A stretch of 64,000 bases of DNA, taken from positions 62,001 through 126,000 of the forward strand of contig NZ_JALHLS010000009.1 of assembly GCF_022844445.1 (NCBI RefSeq), written 5' to 3'. The position numbers and the translations under genes are program-made. The DNA is from Hyphomonas sp. (lineage in GTDB: Bacteria > Pseudomonadota > Alphaproteobacteria > Caulobacterales > Hyphomonadaceae). Positions 16,231 to 24,282 of the stretch are shown in pieces (within the stretch, counting starts at the first letter, position 1; every line of letters begins with the position of its first letter). The notes under the pieces were generated by a model. It was not told where the DNA came from. It searched no databases and worked only from the letters and a program-made list of their open reading frames with translations.

Positions 16231-18225
16231 ATGAGCAAGCCCGATACAAATTACCAGCACGCGCCCGAAGAACCCTGGATCTTCCGGACCTATGCCGGCC
16301 ATTCGACCGCAAAGAAGTCGAACGAACTGTACCGTCTGAACCTCTCCAAGGGCCAGACCGGCCTGTCGATCGCTTTCGACCTGCCCACCCAGACCGCCTA
16401 TGACGCCGACCACATCCTGTCGAAAGGCGAAGTCGGCAAGGTCGGCGTGCCGGTCAAACACCTCGGCGACATGCGCCTCCTGTTCGACCAGCTGCCGCTG
16501 GAGCAGATGAACACCTCGATGACGATCAACGCGCCGGCCGCCTGGATGCTGGCGCTCTACGTCGCCCTCGCCGACGAGCGCGGCGAAAGCCGCAAGAAGC
16601 TGCGCGGCACGACCCAGAACGACATCGTCAAGGAATACCTCTCCCGCGGCACCTATGTGTTCCCCCCGGAGCCTTCCCTGCGGCTGATCGCGGACATGGT
16701 CAGCTGGTGCTATGTCGAAGTTCCGAAATGGAACCCGATGAACGTCTGCTCCTACCACCTTCAGGAAGCCGGCGCGACACCCGAGCAGGAACTCGCCTAC
16801 GCGCTCGCAACGGCGATCGCCGTGCTCGATACGGTCAAGGCCGGCGGGCAAGTTCCGGAATCAGACTTTGAGACTGTCTTCGGACGGATTTCCTTCTTCG
16901 TGAATGCAGGAGTCCGTTTCGTAACAGAACTCTGCAAGATGCGCGCCTTCGTCGACCTCTGGGAAGAGATCGGCCGCGAGCGCTACGGCGTTACCGATCC
17001 GAAGGCACTGCTCTTCCGGTACGGGGTGCAGGTGAATTCCCTTGGCCTGACCGAGCCGCAGCCGGAAAACAACGTTTACCGCATCCTCATCGAGGCGCTC
17101 GCCGTCACGCTGTCGAAACGTGCCCGGTGCCGCGCCCTGCAACTGCCGGCCTGGAACGAGGCCATGGGTCTGCCGCGCCCCTGGGACCAGCAATGGTCGC
17201 TGCGCCTCCAGCAGATCCTCGCCTACGAGACCGACCTGCTCGAGTTCGAGGACATCTTCGACGGCAGCCACGTCATTGACGCCAAGACGAACGAGTTGAA
17301 GGAAAAGGCCCGCGCGACACTGGCCAGGATTGACGCGCTCGGCGGGGCCAAGGACGCGATCGGCTTCATGAAGGAAAGCCTGGTCGGCGCGCATATCGAC
17401 CGCATCCGCGCCATCGAATCGGGCGCCCTGAAAGTCGTCGGCGTCAACAGCTATACGGAAACGGAAGAGAGCCCGCTCGGCTCAGGCGACGGCGCCATCA
17501 TGACGGTCGATCCCGCCGAGGAAGCCGCGCAGGTCCGCGACCTCAAGGCCTGGCGCGCCGGCCGCGACGGCAAGGCCGCCGAAGCCGCGCTCGCCGCCCT
17601 GCGCGCCGCCGCTGCCGAGAACCGCAACATCATGGAGCCGTCCATCGCCTGCGCGAAGGCGGGCGTCACGACCGGGGAGTGGGGCACCGTGCTGCGCGAG
17701 GTGTTCGGCGAATTCCGCGCGCCCACAGGCGTCGCGCTCGTCGTCGGCTCCGATGGCGGCGAAGACATCGAAACCGTGAAGGCCGAAGTCGCCCGCGTCT
17801 CGAAGGCACTCGGCCGTACACTGACCTATGTGCTCGGCAAGCCCGGCCTTGATGGCCACTCCAACGGCGCCGAGCAGATCGCGGCACGCGGCCGCGCTGT
17901 CGGCATGGAAGTCGTCTATGAAGGTATCCGCTTCACGCCGTCGGAAATCGCGGCGCAGGCGAAAGCGGCCAATGCACACGTTGTCGGCCTGTCGATCCTT
18001 TCGGGTAGCCACCTCGATCTCGTTCGCGAGACCATCTCGCAACTGCGCGCTGCCGGTCTCGGCGATGTGCCGGTCGTCGTCGGCGGCATCATCCCGCCGG
18101 AAGATGCCCGCGCGCTGAAACAGATGGGCATTGCCCGCGTCTACACGCCCAAAGATTTCAAGATCACGGAGATTATGAGCGACGTAACGAAGCTCGTCGA
18201 GAAGGCCTGGCTGGTAAAGGGCTAG
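16231..18225 (+). CDS. ecm: Ethylmalonyl-CoA mutase (MeaA/Ecm type)
   Basis: 664 residues. The N-terminal TIM barrel (WIFRTYAGHSTAKKSNELYR, then GLSIAFDLPTQ and NAPAAWMLALY) binds the CoA ester; the C-terminal domain begins near 530 and has the B12-ligating histidine in LDGHSNG at about 540-546, then GLSILSGSH. This single-chain form is Ecm, which converts (2R)-ethylmalonyl-CoA to methylsuccinyl-CoA using adenosylcobalamin; methylmalonyl-CoA mutase is its closest relative, but the nearby ccr favours Ecm. GGGGAGG lies upstream of the ATG at 16231, better than starts further upstream. Its end overlaps the convergent DUF885 gene by 4 bases. Confidence 0.94.
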   Translation: MSKPDTNYQHAPEEPWIFRTYAGHSTAKKSNELYRLNLSKGQTGLSIAFDLPTQTAYDADHILSKGEVGKVGVPVKHLGDMRLLFDQLPLEQMNTSMTINAPAAWMLALYVALADERGESRKKLRGTTQNDIVKEYLSRGTYVFPPEPSLRLIADMVSWCYVEVPKWNPMNVCSYHLQEAGATPEQELAYALATAIAVLDTVKAGGQVPESDFETVFGRISFFVNAGVRFVTELCKMRAFVDLWEEIGRERYGVTDPKALLFRYGVQVNSLGLTEPQPENNVYRILIEALAVTLSKRARCRALQLPAWNEAMGLPRPWDQQWSLRLQQILAYETDLLEFEDIFDGSHVIDAKTNELKEKARATLARIDALGGAKDAIGFMKESLVGAHIDRIRAIESGALKVVGVNSYTETEESPLGSGDGAIMTVDPAEEAAQVRDLKAWRAGRDGKAAEAALAALRAAAAENRNIMEPSIACAKAGVTTGEWGTVLREVFGEFRAPTGVALVVGSDGGEDIETVKAEVARVSKALGRTLTYVLGKPGLDGHSNGAEQIAARGRAVGMEVVYEGIRFTPSEIAAQAKAANAHVVGLSILSGSHLDLVRETISQLRAAGLGDVPVVVGGIIPPEDARALKQMGIARVYTPKDFKITEIMSDVTKLVEKAWLVKG

Positions 18226-20048
18226 GCGCCCTTCGCCAGTTCTGAAGCGATCCATTCATCAACGACCTTGTCGAGAATGCCGAGTGGCATGGCGCCGTTG
18301 CCAAGTACGGCTTCGTGGAACTGCCTCAGATCAAACTTGTCACCCAGCGCCGCTTCCGCCCGCGCCCGCGCCGCGAGGATCGAAAGCTGCCCCGTCTTGT
18401 AGGCCGTTGCCTGTCCCGGCCACACGACATAGCGCTCGATCTCACGCACGACTTCGTCTTCGGACTGCCCGGTCTTTTCCTTCATGTAGACGATGGCCTC
18501 TTCGCGCGACCATTTCTTTGCGTGCATGCCGGAATCGACAACCAGCCGCACAGCGCGGAACATTTCCGCCTTGAGCCGGCCAAGGTCCCCCAGCGCGTCT
18601 TCGTCATACATGCCCATATCGGTCGCGGCGATCCGCTCGGCGTACAGGGCCCAGCCTTCGGTATAGGCTGTGAACGGACTGAATTTCCGGATCATCGGCA
18701 CGCCGGTGATCAGCTGCGCGGCGGAGATCTGGAAATGGTGGCCGGGCGCAGCTTCATGGTAGAGCAGGGTGGGCAACGTCCAGCGCGGATTGTCGGTGGT
18801 GGTTTTCTGGTTGATGTAGAACCGGCCAGGACGAGAGCCGTCCAGTGCGGGCGGTGTATAATATCCGCCGGCTGAAGAATCCTGCGAGTATTCCGGGACA
18901 CGGACGATCTCCAGGGGTTGCGGCGGCAGGGTGACGAAGTAGTCGCCTGCCTTGGCCATCACCTGCTCGTTCAGTTGCACGAGGTAGTCCAGCATCTCCT
19001 GACGGCCGGCCTCATCATTGGTGAAATTGTGGGCCGGATCGGTCATCAGCGCTTCGACGCGTTCTGACTGCGTGCCCTCGGTCAGGCCGGCCGCTGCCAG
19101 GATGGCGCCGACTTCCGCCTCGATCCGCGCCACTTCCGACAGGCCAAGCGCGTGGATTTCCTCGGCGCTCATGTCTGTTGTCGTCTGTGACTTCAGCGCC
19201 GCAGCGTAGATCCGCTCGCCGTCCGGGATGCGCCAGATTCCGGCATCATGCGTGGCTTGCGCGCGCATGTCCTGCATCAGTGCAATCATCGCCTCGTAGC
19301 CCGGGATGACGCCGCTTTCCACCGCTTCGGTAGTGTCCGCCAACAGCGCGGCCTTCGTTTCGGCTGTCAGCCCTTCGACCTTGTCGAGGCGCGCCGGCAG
19401 GCTGGTGACCAGGATGTTCCCGTCAGCGCCACCTTCAATGAACGCCTTCATGCCGGCAATCGACTTGTCGATGACGAAGTCCGGCGGAATGACGCCGGCC
19501 GCGCGGTCGTCTTCGACACGCGCGCGCACCTCCTCCAGCACGCGGCCGAACTCCCGCACGCGGCTCACATAGCGTTCTGCGCTCTTTTTGCTGACGATCA
19601 CATGGGTGTCCGTCAGGAACCGGGGCATGTCGACCGTCACCCCGGAAATCTGGTTCACGCGGTAACCGCCGTGTTCGAACTCCGCCTGCCGGATCAGCTC
19701 ATCGAAGAACCAGGCGACGATTTCGTAGCTGAGCAGTTCCTGTCCCTTGAGGCCCTCGGGTCCGTACTTGTCGAGGCCCGCGCGGGCGCTGCGCAGCTTC
19801 GCCAGCTGTTTCTGTTCGCCCGCCTCGGTGTAATCGCCCAGCTTGCCGGAGTGGAAATCCAGCGGCGTGTTGTCGATCAGGCCCAGCTGCGTCATCAGCT
19901 CGGGCGTCTCCATCGCGAAGGAGATCGTCGCCTTGTTTATATAGTTGTTGATGCCGACCGGCTTCCACCAGAACCAGGTATAGAGGCCGAAGGCGGCAAC
20001 GATCAGCAGGCCGAACAGCCCTGCGAGAATTTTCAGGAAAAGGCGCAT
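18222..20048 (-). CDS. DUF885 family protein, membrane-anchored metallopeptidase-like
   Basis: 608 residues. One N-terminal membrane helix (residues 5-28) anchors the protein, probably facing the periplasm. The DUF885 hallmarks are present: LLYHEAAPGHHFQ at about 427-439, which resembles a gluzincin HExxH-like metal site, then AYTEGWALYAE about 30 residues later, and YVVWPGQATAYK near the end. The family is related to carboxypeptidase Taq/M32-type folds, but activity is rarely tested. GGAGG sits 7 bases before the ATG at 20048. The upstream lipoprotein gene on the same strand is 70 bases away, so the two may be an operon. Confidence 0.88.
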   Translation of the reverse strand: MRLFLKILAGLFGLLIVAAFGLYTWFWWKPVGINNYINKATISFAMETPELMTQLGLIDNTPLDFHSGKLGDYTEAGEQKQLAKLRSARAGLDKYGPEGLKGQELLSYEIVAWFFDELIRQAEFEHGGYRVNQISGVTVDMPRFLTDTHVIVSKKSAERYVSRVREFGRVLEEVRARVEDDRAAGVIPPDFVIDKSIAGMKAFIEGGADGNILVTSLPARLDKVEGLTAETKAALLADTTEAVESGVIPGYEAMIALMQDMRAQATHDAGIWRIPDGERIYAAALKSQTTTDMSAEEIHALGLSEVARIEAEVGAILAAAGLTEGTQSERVEALMTDPAHNFTNDEAGRQEMLDYLVQLNEQVMAKAGDYFVTLPPQPLEIVRVPEYSQDSSAGGYYTPPALDGSRPGRFYINQKTTTDNPRWTLPTLLYHEAAPGHHFQISAAQLITGVPMIRKFSPFTAYTEGWALYAERIAATDMGMYDEDALGDLGRLKAEMFRAVRLVVDSGMHAKKWSREEAIVYMKEKTGQSEDEVVREIERYVVWPGQATAYKTGQLSILAARARAEAALGDKFDLRQFHEAVLGNGAMPLGILDKVVDEWIASELAKGA

Positions 20049-20118
20049 GGATCAACCTCCGCAGGCGTTCGCGAGGCCTTGCCTAGCCTCTCTCTGCGCT
20101 GGCGTCACCCGGCAGCGT

Positions 20119-20772
20119 TCAATTGCCGGAAGCGGCGTCGCGGAAGGCCTGCAACATAGCCAGGGCCTCGAGCTGTTCAGGCGGCAGGTTATCCACCGGC
20201 GGGCAGCGCGGGTCGGTATTCTGGATCGCCTTCACCATCACCGGCGTCAGGGGGATCGGGTCGCAGCCATGCGTCTGCTCGCAGATCAGATCGAACTCCG
20301 GCTTCGCCTTCTCATGGCAGGCGAGGCAATTGCCGCCGAACTGGTTGACCACATCGTCCGCCCCGCGCACGCGGATCGTCGCGCCTGCAGCCGTCACGTC
20401 CAGCTCGAAGAATTCCCAGTCCCTGGTCGCCGCGTTGAAGCCTGCCTCGCGCTTGACCATCACTTCGCCGGGCACCAGCTGCACGACCGAACCAGCCGGA
20501 TAGACCGATCCCGTTTCGGACTCGGCGGCGGCAATGGTGCCGTCAAGGTTGCCGAGCAGGTTGTCGACGAAGAAGCCGCGCACGGGGTGCATGTCGCGGA
20601 TGCATTTGAAGTCGGCTTCGGTGGGTTCGAAGGGCGCAGGGGCAGGTGCCTCCGCGGCGGCCGCTTCCACCGGCGTTTCAACTGGCGCCGGTCCGGACTG
20701 GCCGCAGGCAGCCACTATCATGGCGCCTAAGCAGACAAAGACAGGACGCAGAAAGCGAGCAGTAACGGTCAT
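20119..20772 (-). CDS. Lipoprotein with one CxxCH haem motif
   Basis: 217 residues. The signal ends in the lipobox IVAAC with cysteine at 23, followed by a 25-residue Ala/Pro/Glu linker. A single CLACH near residue 150 is a c-type haem attachment motif, and other cysteines (ICEQTHGC, PRCP) flank it. I infer an outer-membrane or periplasmic monohaem cytochrome c-like lipoprotein, although the rest of the sequence does not match a familiar cytochrome fold. GGGGG precedes the ATG at 20772. Lies upstream of the DUF885 gene. Confidence 0.72.
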   Translation of the reverse strand: MTVTARFLRPVFVCLGAMIVAACGQSGPAPVETPVEAAAAEAPAPAPFEPTEADFKCIRDMHPVRGFFVDNLLGNLDGTIAAAESETGSVYPAGSVVQLVPGEVMVKREAGFNAATRDWEFFELDVTAAGATIRVRGADDVVNQFGGNCLACHEKAKPEFDLICEQTHGCDPIPLTPVMVKAIQNTDPRCPPVDNLPPEQLEALAMLQAFRDAASGN

Positions 20773-20849
20773 GGTATTCCCCCCGGCATCACGCCTTGCC
20801 GCATCCGAAGCTACGCCAACGACCTTCGCCGTAAAGATGTCACCCGGCG

Positions 20850-22100
20850 TCAGCGCGTGCTGAACAGGCGGCCTTTTTCGGTAATCAGCACGATCGCCAG
20901 AGACACGGCGCCAAGCACCGCGAAGCCCAGCATCAGCGGCACGGTCGAACCATCGAACCGCGAGCCGATGAAAGCGCCGATCAGGGCCGAGGCCAGTGTG
21001 GTGGCAAAACCGTAAGCGGCAGAGGCCGTCCCGGCGATCCGGCCGAGCGGCTCCATCGCGAGCGCAGAGAAGTTGGAACCCATCAGGCCGAAGCAGCCGA
21101 ACGCGAGCGCAAACAGCGGGAAGAACACCGCGAAGTTTTCGCCGAACAGCATCGTCGAGATCGCAAGGCCTGCCGAAATCGCCGTGAACACGATCAGCGC
21201 CGTATGGCTGATCCGGCGCATGCCGAGCTTCTCGACGAGACGCGAGTTCGTGAAGTTCGCCAACGCCATCACGCCCGCCACACCGGCGAACCAGTAGACA
21301 AACGTGTCGCCCTTTTCGAACACTTGGCGGAACACCTGCTCAGACGAGGCGATGAACGCGAACAGCGCGCCGAACACGATGCCGGAGGCGCACATGTAGC
21401 CGAAGCTCACCGGGGAGCGCAGCACGCTCATATAGGCGCCAAACGCGCTCGCGAGGTTCAGGGGCCGTCGGGCCGCCGCCGGGAGCGTCTCGGGCAGCCG
21501 GGCCAGCGTCCAGGCCAGCATGATGGCGCCCCAGATCGCCAGCCAGATGAAGATGCCTTCCCACGGCGCAAACAGCAGGATCAGCTGGCCAAGGCTGGGC
21601 GCGAGGATTGGCACGATCATGAAGATCGTCATCACCAGCGACATGAAGCTCGCCATCGCGCGGCCCGCGAACAGATCGCGCACCACCGCCGAAGCGACGA
21701 TCCGTGCGCCGGACGAAAAGACGCCTTGCAGGAAGCGTGCGGCGAGCAGCAACCAGAAGTCATGGATCAGCACGCAGACAAGCGAAACGATGATGTAGCC
21801 GATCAGGCCGATGAACAGCGGCGCGCGCCGTCCGAACCGGTCGGTGATCGGGCCCCAGACAAGCTGCGGCGCGCCGAAGCCGAGCACGTAGGCAAAGATG
21901 ATCAGCTGCTGGCGGTTGTCGATGGCCCCGCCTTCGTTGGTCAGCCCGGTCGCCGCCGCGATCTGCGACAGCGCCGGCAGCATGATGTCGATCGCCATGG
22001 CGTTCAGTGTCATCAGGCCCGCCACCATGCCGACAAGCTCCGCTTTGCGCATCCCGGTCGGGGGCGCCATTGCGGCAACGGTCGTTTCGGTATCGGCCAT
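20850..22100 (-). CDS. Bcr/CflA family drug-resistance MFS transporter
   Basis: 416 residues, twelve predicted helices. The family pattern is clear: MTLNAMAIDIMLPALSQIA at the first helix, VLGFGAPQLVWGPITDRFGR around helix 2-3 (the MFS motif A), and RFLQGVFSSGARIVASAVVR in helix 4. These proton-driven exporters move drugs such as bicyclomycin, or small metabolites such as cysteine, out of the cell. Specificity cannot be predicted. No good ribosome site is visible before the ATG at 22100, though a shorter start at residue 17 is possible. Confidence 0.9.
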   Translation of the reverse strand: MADTETTVAAMAPPTGMRKAELVGMVAGLMTLNAMAIDIMLPALSQIAAATGLTNEGGAIDNRQQLIIFAYVLGFGAPQLVWGPITDRFGRRAPLFIGLIGYIIVSLVCVLIHDFWLLLAARFLQGVFSSGARIVASAVVRDLFAGRAMASFMSLVMTIFMIVPILAPSLGQLILLFAPWEGIFIWLAIWGAIMLAWTLARLPETLPAAARRPLNLASAFGAYMSVLRSPVSFGYMCASGIVFGALFAFIASSEQVFRQVFEKGDTFVYWFAGVAGVMALANFTNSRLVEKLGMRRISHTALIVFTAISAGLAISTMLFGENFAVFFPLFALAFGCFGLMGSNFSALAMEPLGRIAGTASAAYGFATTLASALIGAFIGSRFDGSTVPLMLGFAVLGAVSLAIVLITEKGRLFSTR

Positions 22101-22191
22101 GAGGAAATGCGGTGTCCGGACGAATATGGAACGGCGCGTTCTGAACCCCTGAGGCGGCCTTGCCTAGTGCCGATTGGACATAGCTTGCATG

Positions 22192-22220
22192 AAAAAGCCC
22201 TGCGCCGGTGCGCAGGGCTT
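22192..22220 (-). terminator. Rho-independent terminator after the CC0125-type lipoprotein gene
   Basis: 11-bp perfect stem (22210-22220 with 22195-22205, 4-base loop) followed on the minus strand by TTTTT. Confidence 0.8.
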
Positions 22221-22245
22221 CGTCAGGTCGTCAGGTGCCGGATTG

Positions 22246-22836
22246 TCAGGCTGCCGGGCGCTGGATCGAGCCCGTGAGGTTGAAGATCACCTGGCTGGCA
22301 TCGAAGTAGGCGACATCGTCCGGTTTCGGACCCTTGCCCATCACGATCTCGGCCGAGGCGACATAGCTCGTGCGCTCGCGGTACTCCGAAGGCCCGCCCC
22401 AGAAGGGATCATAGGCACCCCAGCGCGAGTAATAGGCCGGACCGGGATAATAGCGCCGGTAGGGATCATGGAAGTAGGCCGCGCGGGGGCCGAAATAACG
22501 GTAGTCCAGGTAGAAGTGATCGTAGAACGGATCATAGGCCGAGGGCGACCCGACCAGTCTGGTGGTCGCGTCCGTATCCCGGCGAACGACGCGGAAATGG
22601 TCATACCCGCTCTGCTTCGTCAGCTCTGCGGCGCGGTAGAGAAGGTAGGTTTCCACCGTCTTGCGGTCGGTCAGCGAGTTGCCCTCGAACTGGACCTGAA
22701 ACCGGTTGTCCTCGATCTTCTGTTCCGAATAGCCGCTGTCACTGGCAGTCAGCGCCTGCTGGTAAGGCGTGGCCGTGGCGCAGGCGCCGAGCAGCGCCAG
22801 TCCGGCAAATGCGGCGGCAAGGGTGAGCCGTTTCAT
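22246..22836 (-). CDS. CC0125/CC1285 family lipoprotein
   Basis: 196 residues. A short signal ends in LLGAC (cysteine at 19). The mature part has the family's pattern GYSEQKIEDNRFQVQFEGN, then a helix YLLYRAAELTKQSGYDHFRVV, followed by a Tyr/Pro/Arg-rich segment (about 95-150) and a C-terminal strand VIFNLTG. The family is found mostly in alphaproteobacteria, is probably an envelope protein, and has no known function. It ends in a strong terminator. Confidence 0.83.
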   Translation of the reverse strand: MKRLTLAAAFAGLALLGACATATPYQQALTASDSGYSEQKIEDNRFQVQFEGNSLTDRKTVETYLLYRAAELTKQSGYDHFRVVRRDTDATTRLVGSPSAYDPFYDHFYLDYRYFGPRAAYFHDPYRRYYPGPAYYSRWGAYDPFWGGPSEYRERTSYVASAEIVMGKGPKPDDVAYFDASQVIFNLTGSIQRPAA

Positions 22837-22909
22837 GAGGGCAGCCTCCGTTAGCTTCTATACCCTATCATGTGGCCACTCGAACCTGAATGCCAGCCAA
22901 CAGGGGGCA

Positions 22910-23488
22910 TCACTTTTGTGTGAGGCGCCGGGCGACGGCGCCGCTGTCGATGAACAACAACGCGACAGTCACGAGATAGATCCCGGCGACCGCCGCCGGA
23001 AGCACGGTAAACCGTCCCTCGGGCATGTATTGCCAGATACCGAAGGCGACGACCGCCCGCACGATCACGTGGAACAGGAAAGGCAGAGGCCGGCCATAGC
23101 TCCAGCCAAACACGGGCCAGTGCCCGGACATGCCAATGGCGAGGATCAGAGGCGTCAGCGCATTGAAGTTCCACATCGCGGCAATCGCCGTCGGCCAGAA
23201 GAGCAGCATCGCGCCCATCGCCATGAAGACGGCGCCCTGGTCGGGCACCTTCACTTTCATGAACCGGTTGCCGAAGATCGCCGCGAGGGCGACCGCCACC
23301 GGGAAGATCGCGCCGGACATCACCGCCGCCAGCAGCGACCAGTTGGCGGGATCCATCCGCAGGCCCAGCCAGGCCAGCACGCCCCAGTAAGCTGCGCCGG
23401 CCAGCGGCACAGGCCAGCCGCCCCGCGCTTCGGCATAGGCGGCAAGCCGTCCGGCTTTCAGGGCGGCATTGAGTTCGGCGACGGTCAT
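22910..23488 (-). CDS. Multi-pass membrane protein, DUF7010-like
   Basis: 192 residues with five to six predicted helices, beginning after an amphipathic N-terminus (LNAALKAGRLAAYAEARGG). The arrangement resembles small membrane proteins of the DUF7010 group, but this assignment is tentative. A perfect palindrome (23517-23535) lies about 28 bases upstream of the start, so the gene is probably controlled by a repressor. The ribosome site is modest (AGG upstream of the ATG at 23488). Function unknown. Confidence 0.72.
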   Translation of the reverse strand: MTVAELNAALKAGRLAAYAEARGGWPVPLAGAAYWGVLAWLGLRMDPANWSLLAAVMSGAIFPVAVALAAIFGNRFMKVKVPDQGAVFMAMGAMLLFWPTAIAAMWNFNALTPLILAIGMSGHWPVFGWSYGRPLPFLFHVIVRAVVAFGIWQYMPEGRFTVLPAAVAGIYLVTVALLFIDSGAVARRLTQK

Positions 23489-23516
23489 GGGGACCTGATC
23501 CTTTCATGCAGACATC

Positions 23517-23535
23517 AACTTTGAAATACAAAGTT
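23517..23535 (-). promoter_or_regulatory. Palindromic operator upstream of the DUF7010-like gene
   Basis: AACTTTG, five A/T bases, CAAAGTT: perfect 7-bp arms. It is the only A/T-rich palindrome in this stretch and sits where a promoter for the gene starting at 23488 should be. Confidence 0.6.
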
Positions 23536-23585
23536 GTTTGCGAAAGATCAAGACCTGCGACCGGCGAAATTGCGCGGGCCGCGCC

Positions 23586-24200
23586 TCAGACGCCGACCGC
23601 CAGCATCGCCTTGTAGGCCGGACGCGCCGTCACCTTCTCCAGCCAGGCCTTCGTCGCCGGCCGGTTCGCGAGGCCGCCCTGCGCGTCGGTCATCACGATC
23701 TGGAAGCCCATCAGGCAGTCGGCCGCCGTGAACGTGTCCCCGGCAAAGTAGGGATGCTTCGAAAGGTGCGCCTCGATATACCCCCCAACCTTATCGCGCT
23801 CCCCGGCGATCATCTGCGCCACCGGTCCTTCGGTGATGCCCGCCATGCCCGTGTACAGTGCCAGCAGGCCCGGCAGGAACACGGCGCCCTCGGCCGCGTG
23901 GACCCATTCGAGGTAACGCGGGAAATCCGGCGAGTCCGGCTTCGGGTGAAGCTTGTGGCCGGAATCATGTTTCGCCAGCAGGTATTCTGTGATCGCGCCC
24001 GTCTCGGCGATTACGACGCTGCCATCCTCCAGCAGCGGGGACTTGCCGAGCGGGTGGATTTTTTTCAGGTCGGGCGGCGCGAGGCGTGTCGTCTCGTTAC
24101 GCTTGTGATGGATGATCTCGTGCGGAACGCCCAGCTCCAGGAGGAGCCAGACGATGCGCTGCGAACGCGAAGCGTTGAGGTGGTGAAGTTTCAGGGCCAT
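23586..24200 (-). CDS. Glutathione S-transferase
   Basis: 204 residues with the two-domain GST layout. The thioredoxin-like domain has HHLNASRSQRIVWLLLELG at 6-24, the cis-Pro region LGKSPLLED at about 51-59 and the glutathione-binding ETGAITEYLL; the helical C-terminal domain contains FTAADCLMGFQI. The serine in NASRSQR is a plausible activating residue. Such enzymes conjugate or reduce electrophiles with glutathione in the cytoplasm. It is separated from the upstream aldehyde dehydrogenase by a terminator. Confidence 0.92.
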   Translation of the reverse strand: MALKLHHLNASRSQRIVWLLLELGVPHEIIHHKRNETTRLAPPDLKKIHPLGKSPLLEDGSVVIAETGAITEYLLAKHDSGHKLHPKPDSPDFPRYLEWVHAAEGAVFLPGLLALYTGMAGITEGPVAQMIAGERDKVGGYIEAHLSKHPYFAGDTFTAADCLMGFQIVMTDAQGGLANRPATKAWLEKVTARPAYKAMLAVGV

Positions 24201-24223
24201 CGAAAATTCCTCTGTATCCGGAC

Positions 24224-24259
24224 AAAAAAGAAGCGGCAGCTTTCAAGGGCTGCCGCTTC
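24224..24259 (-). terminator. Rho-independent terminator after the aldehyde dehydrogenase gene
   Basis: 11-bp perfect stem (24249-24259 with 24230-24240) followed on the minus strand by six T. Confidence 0.85.
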
Positions 24260-24282
24260 GGTCGATTTACGGGCGCGCCAGA

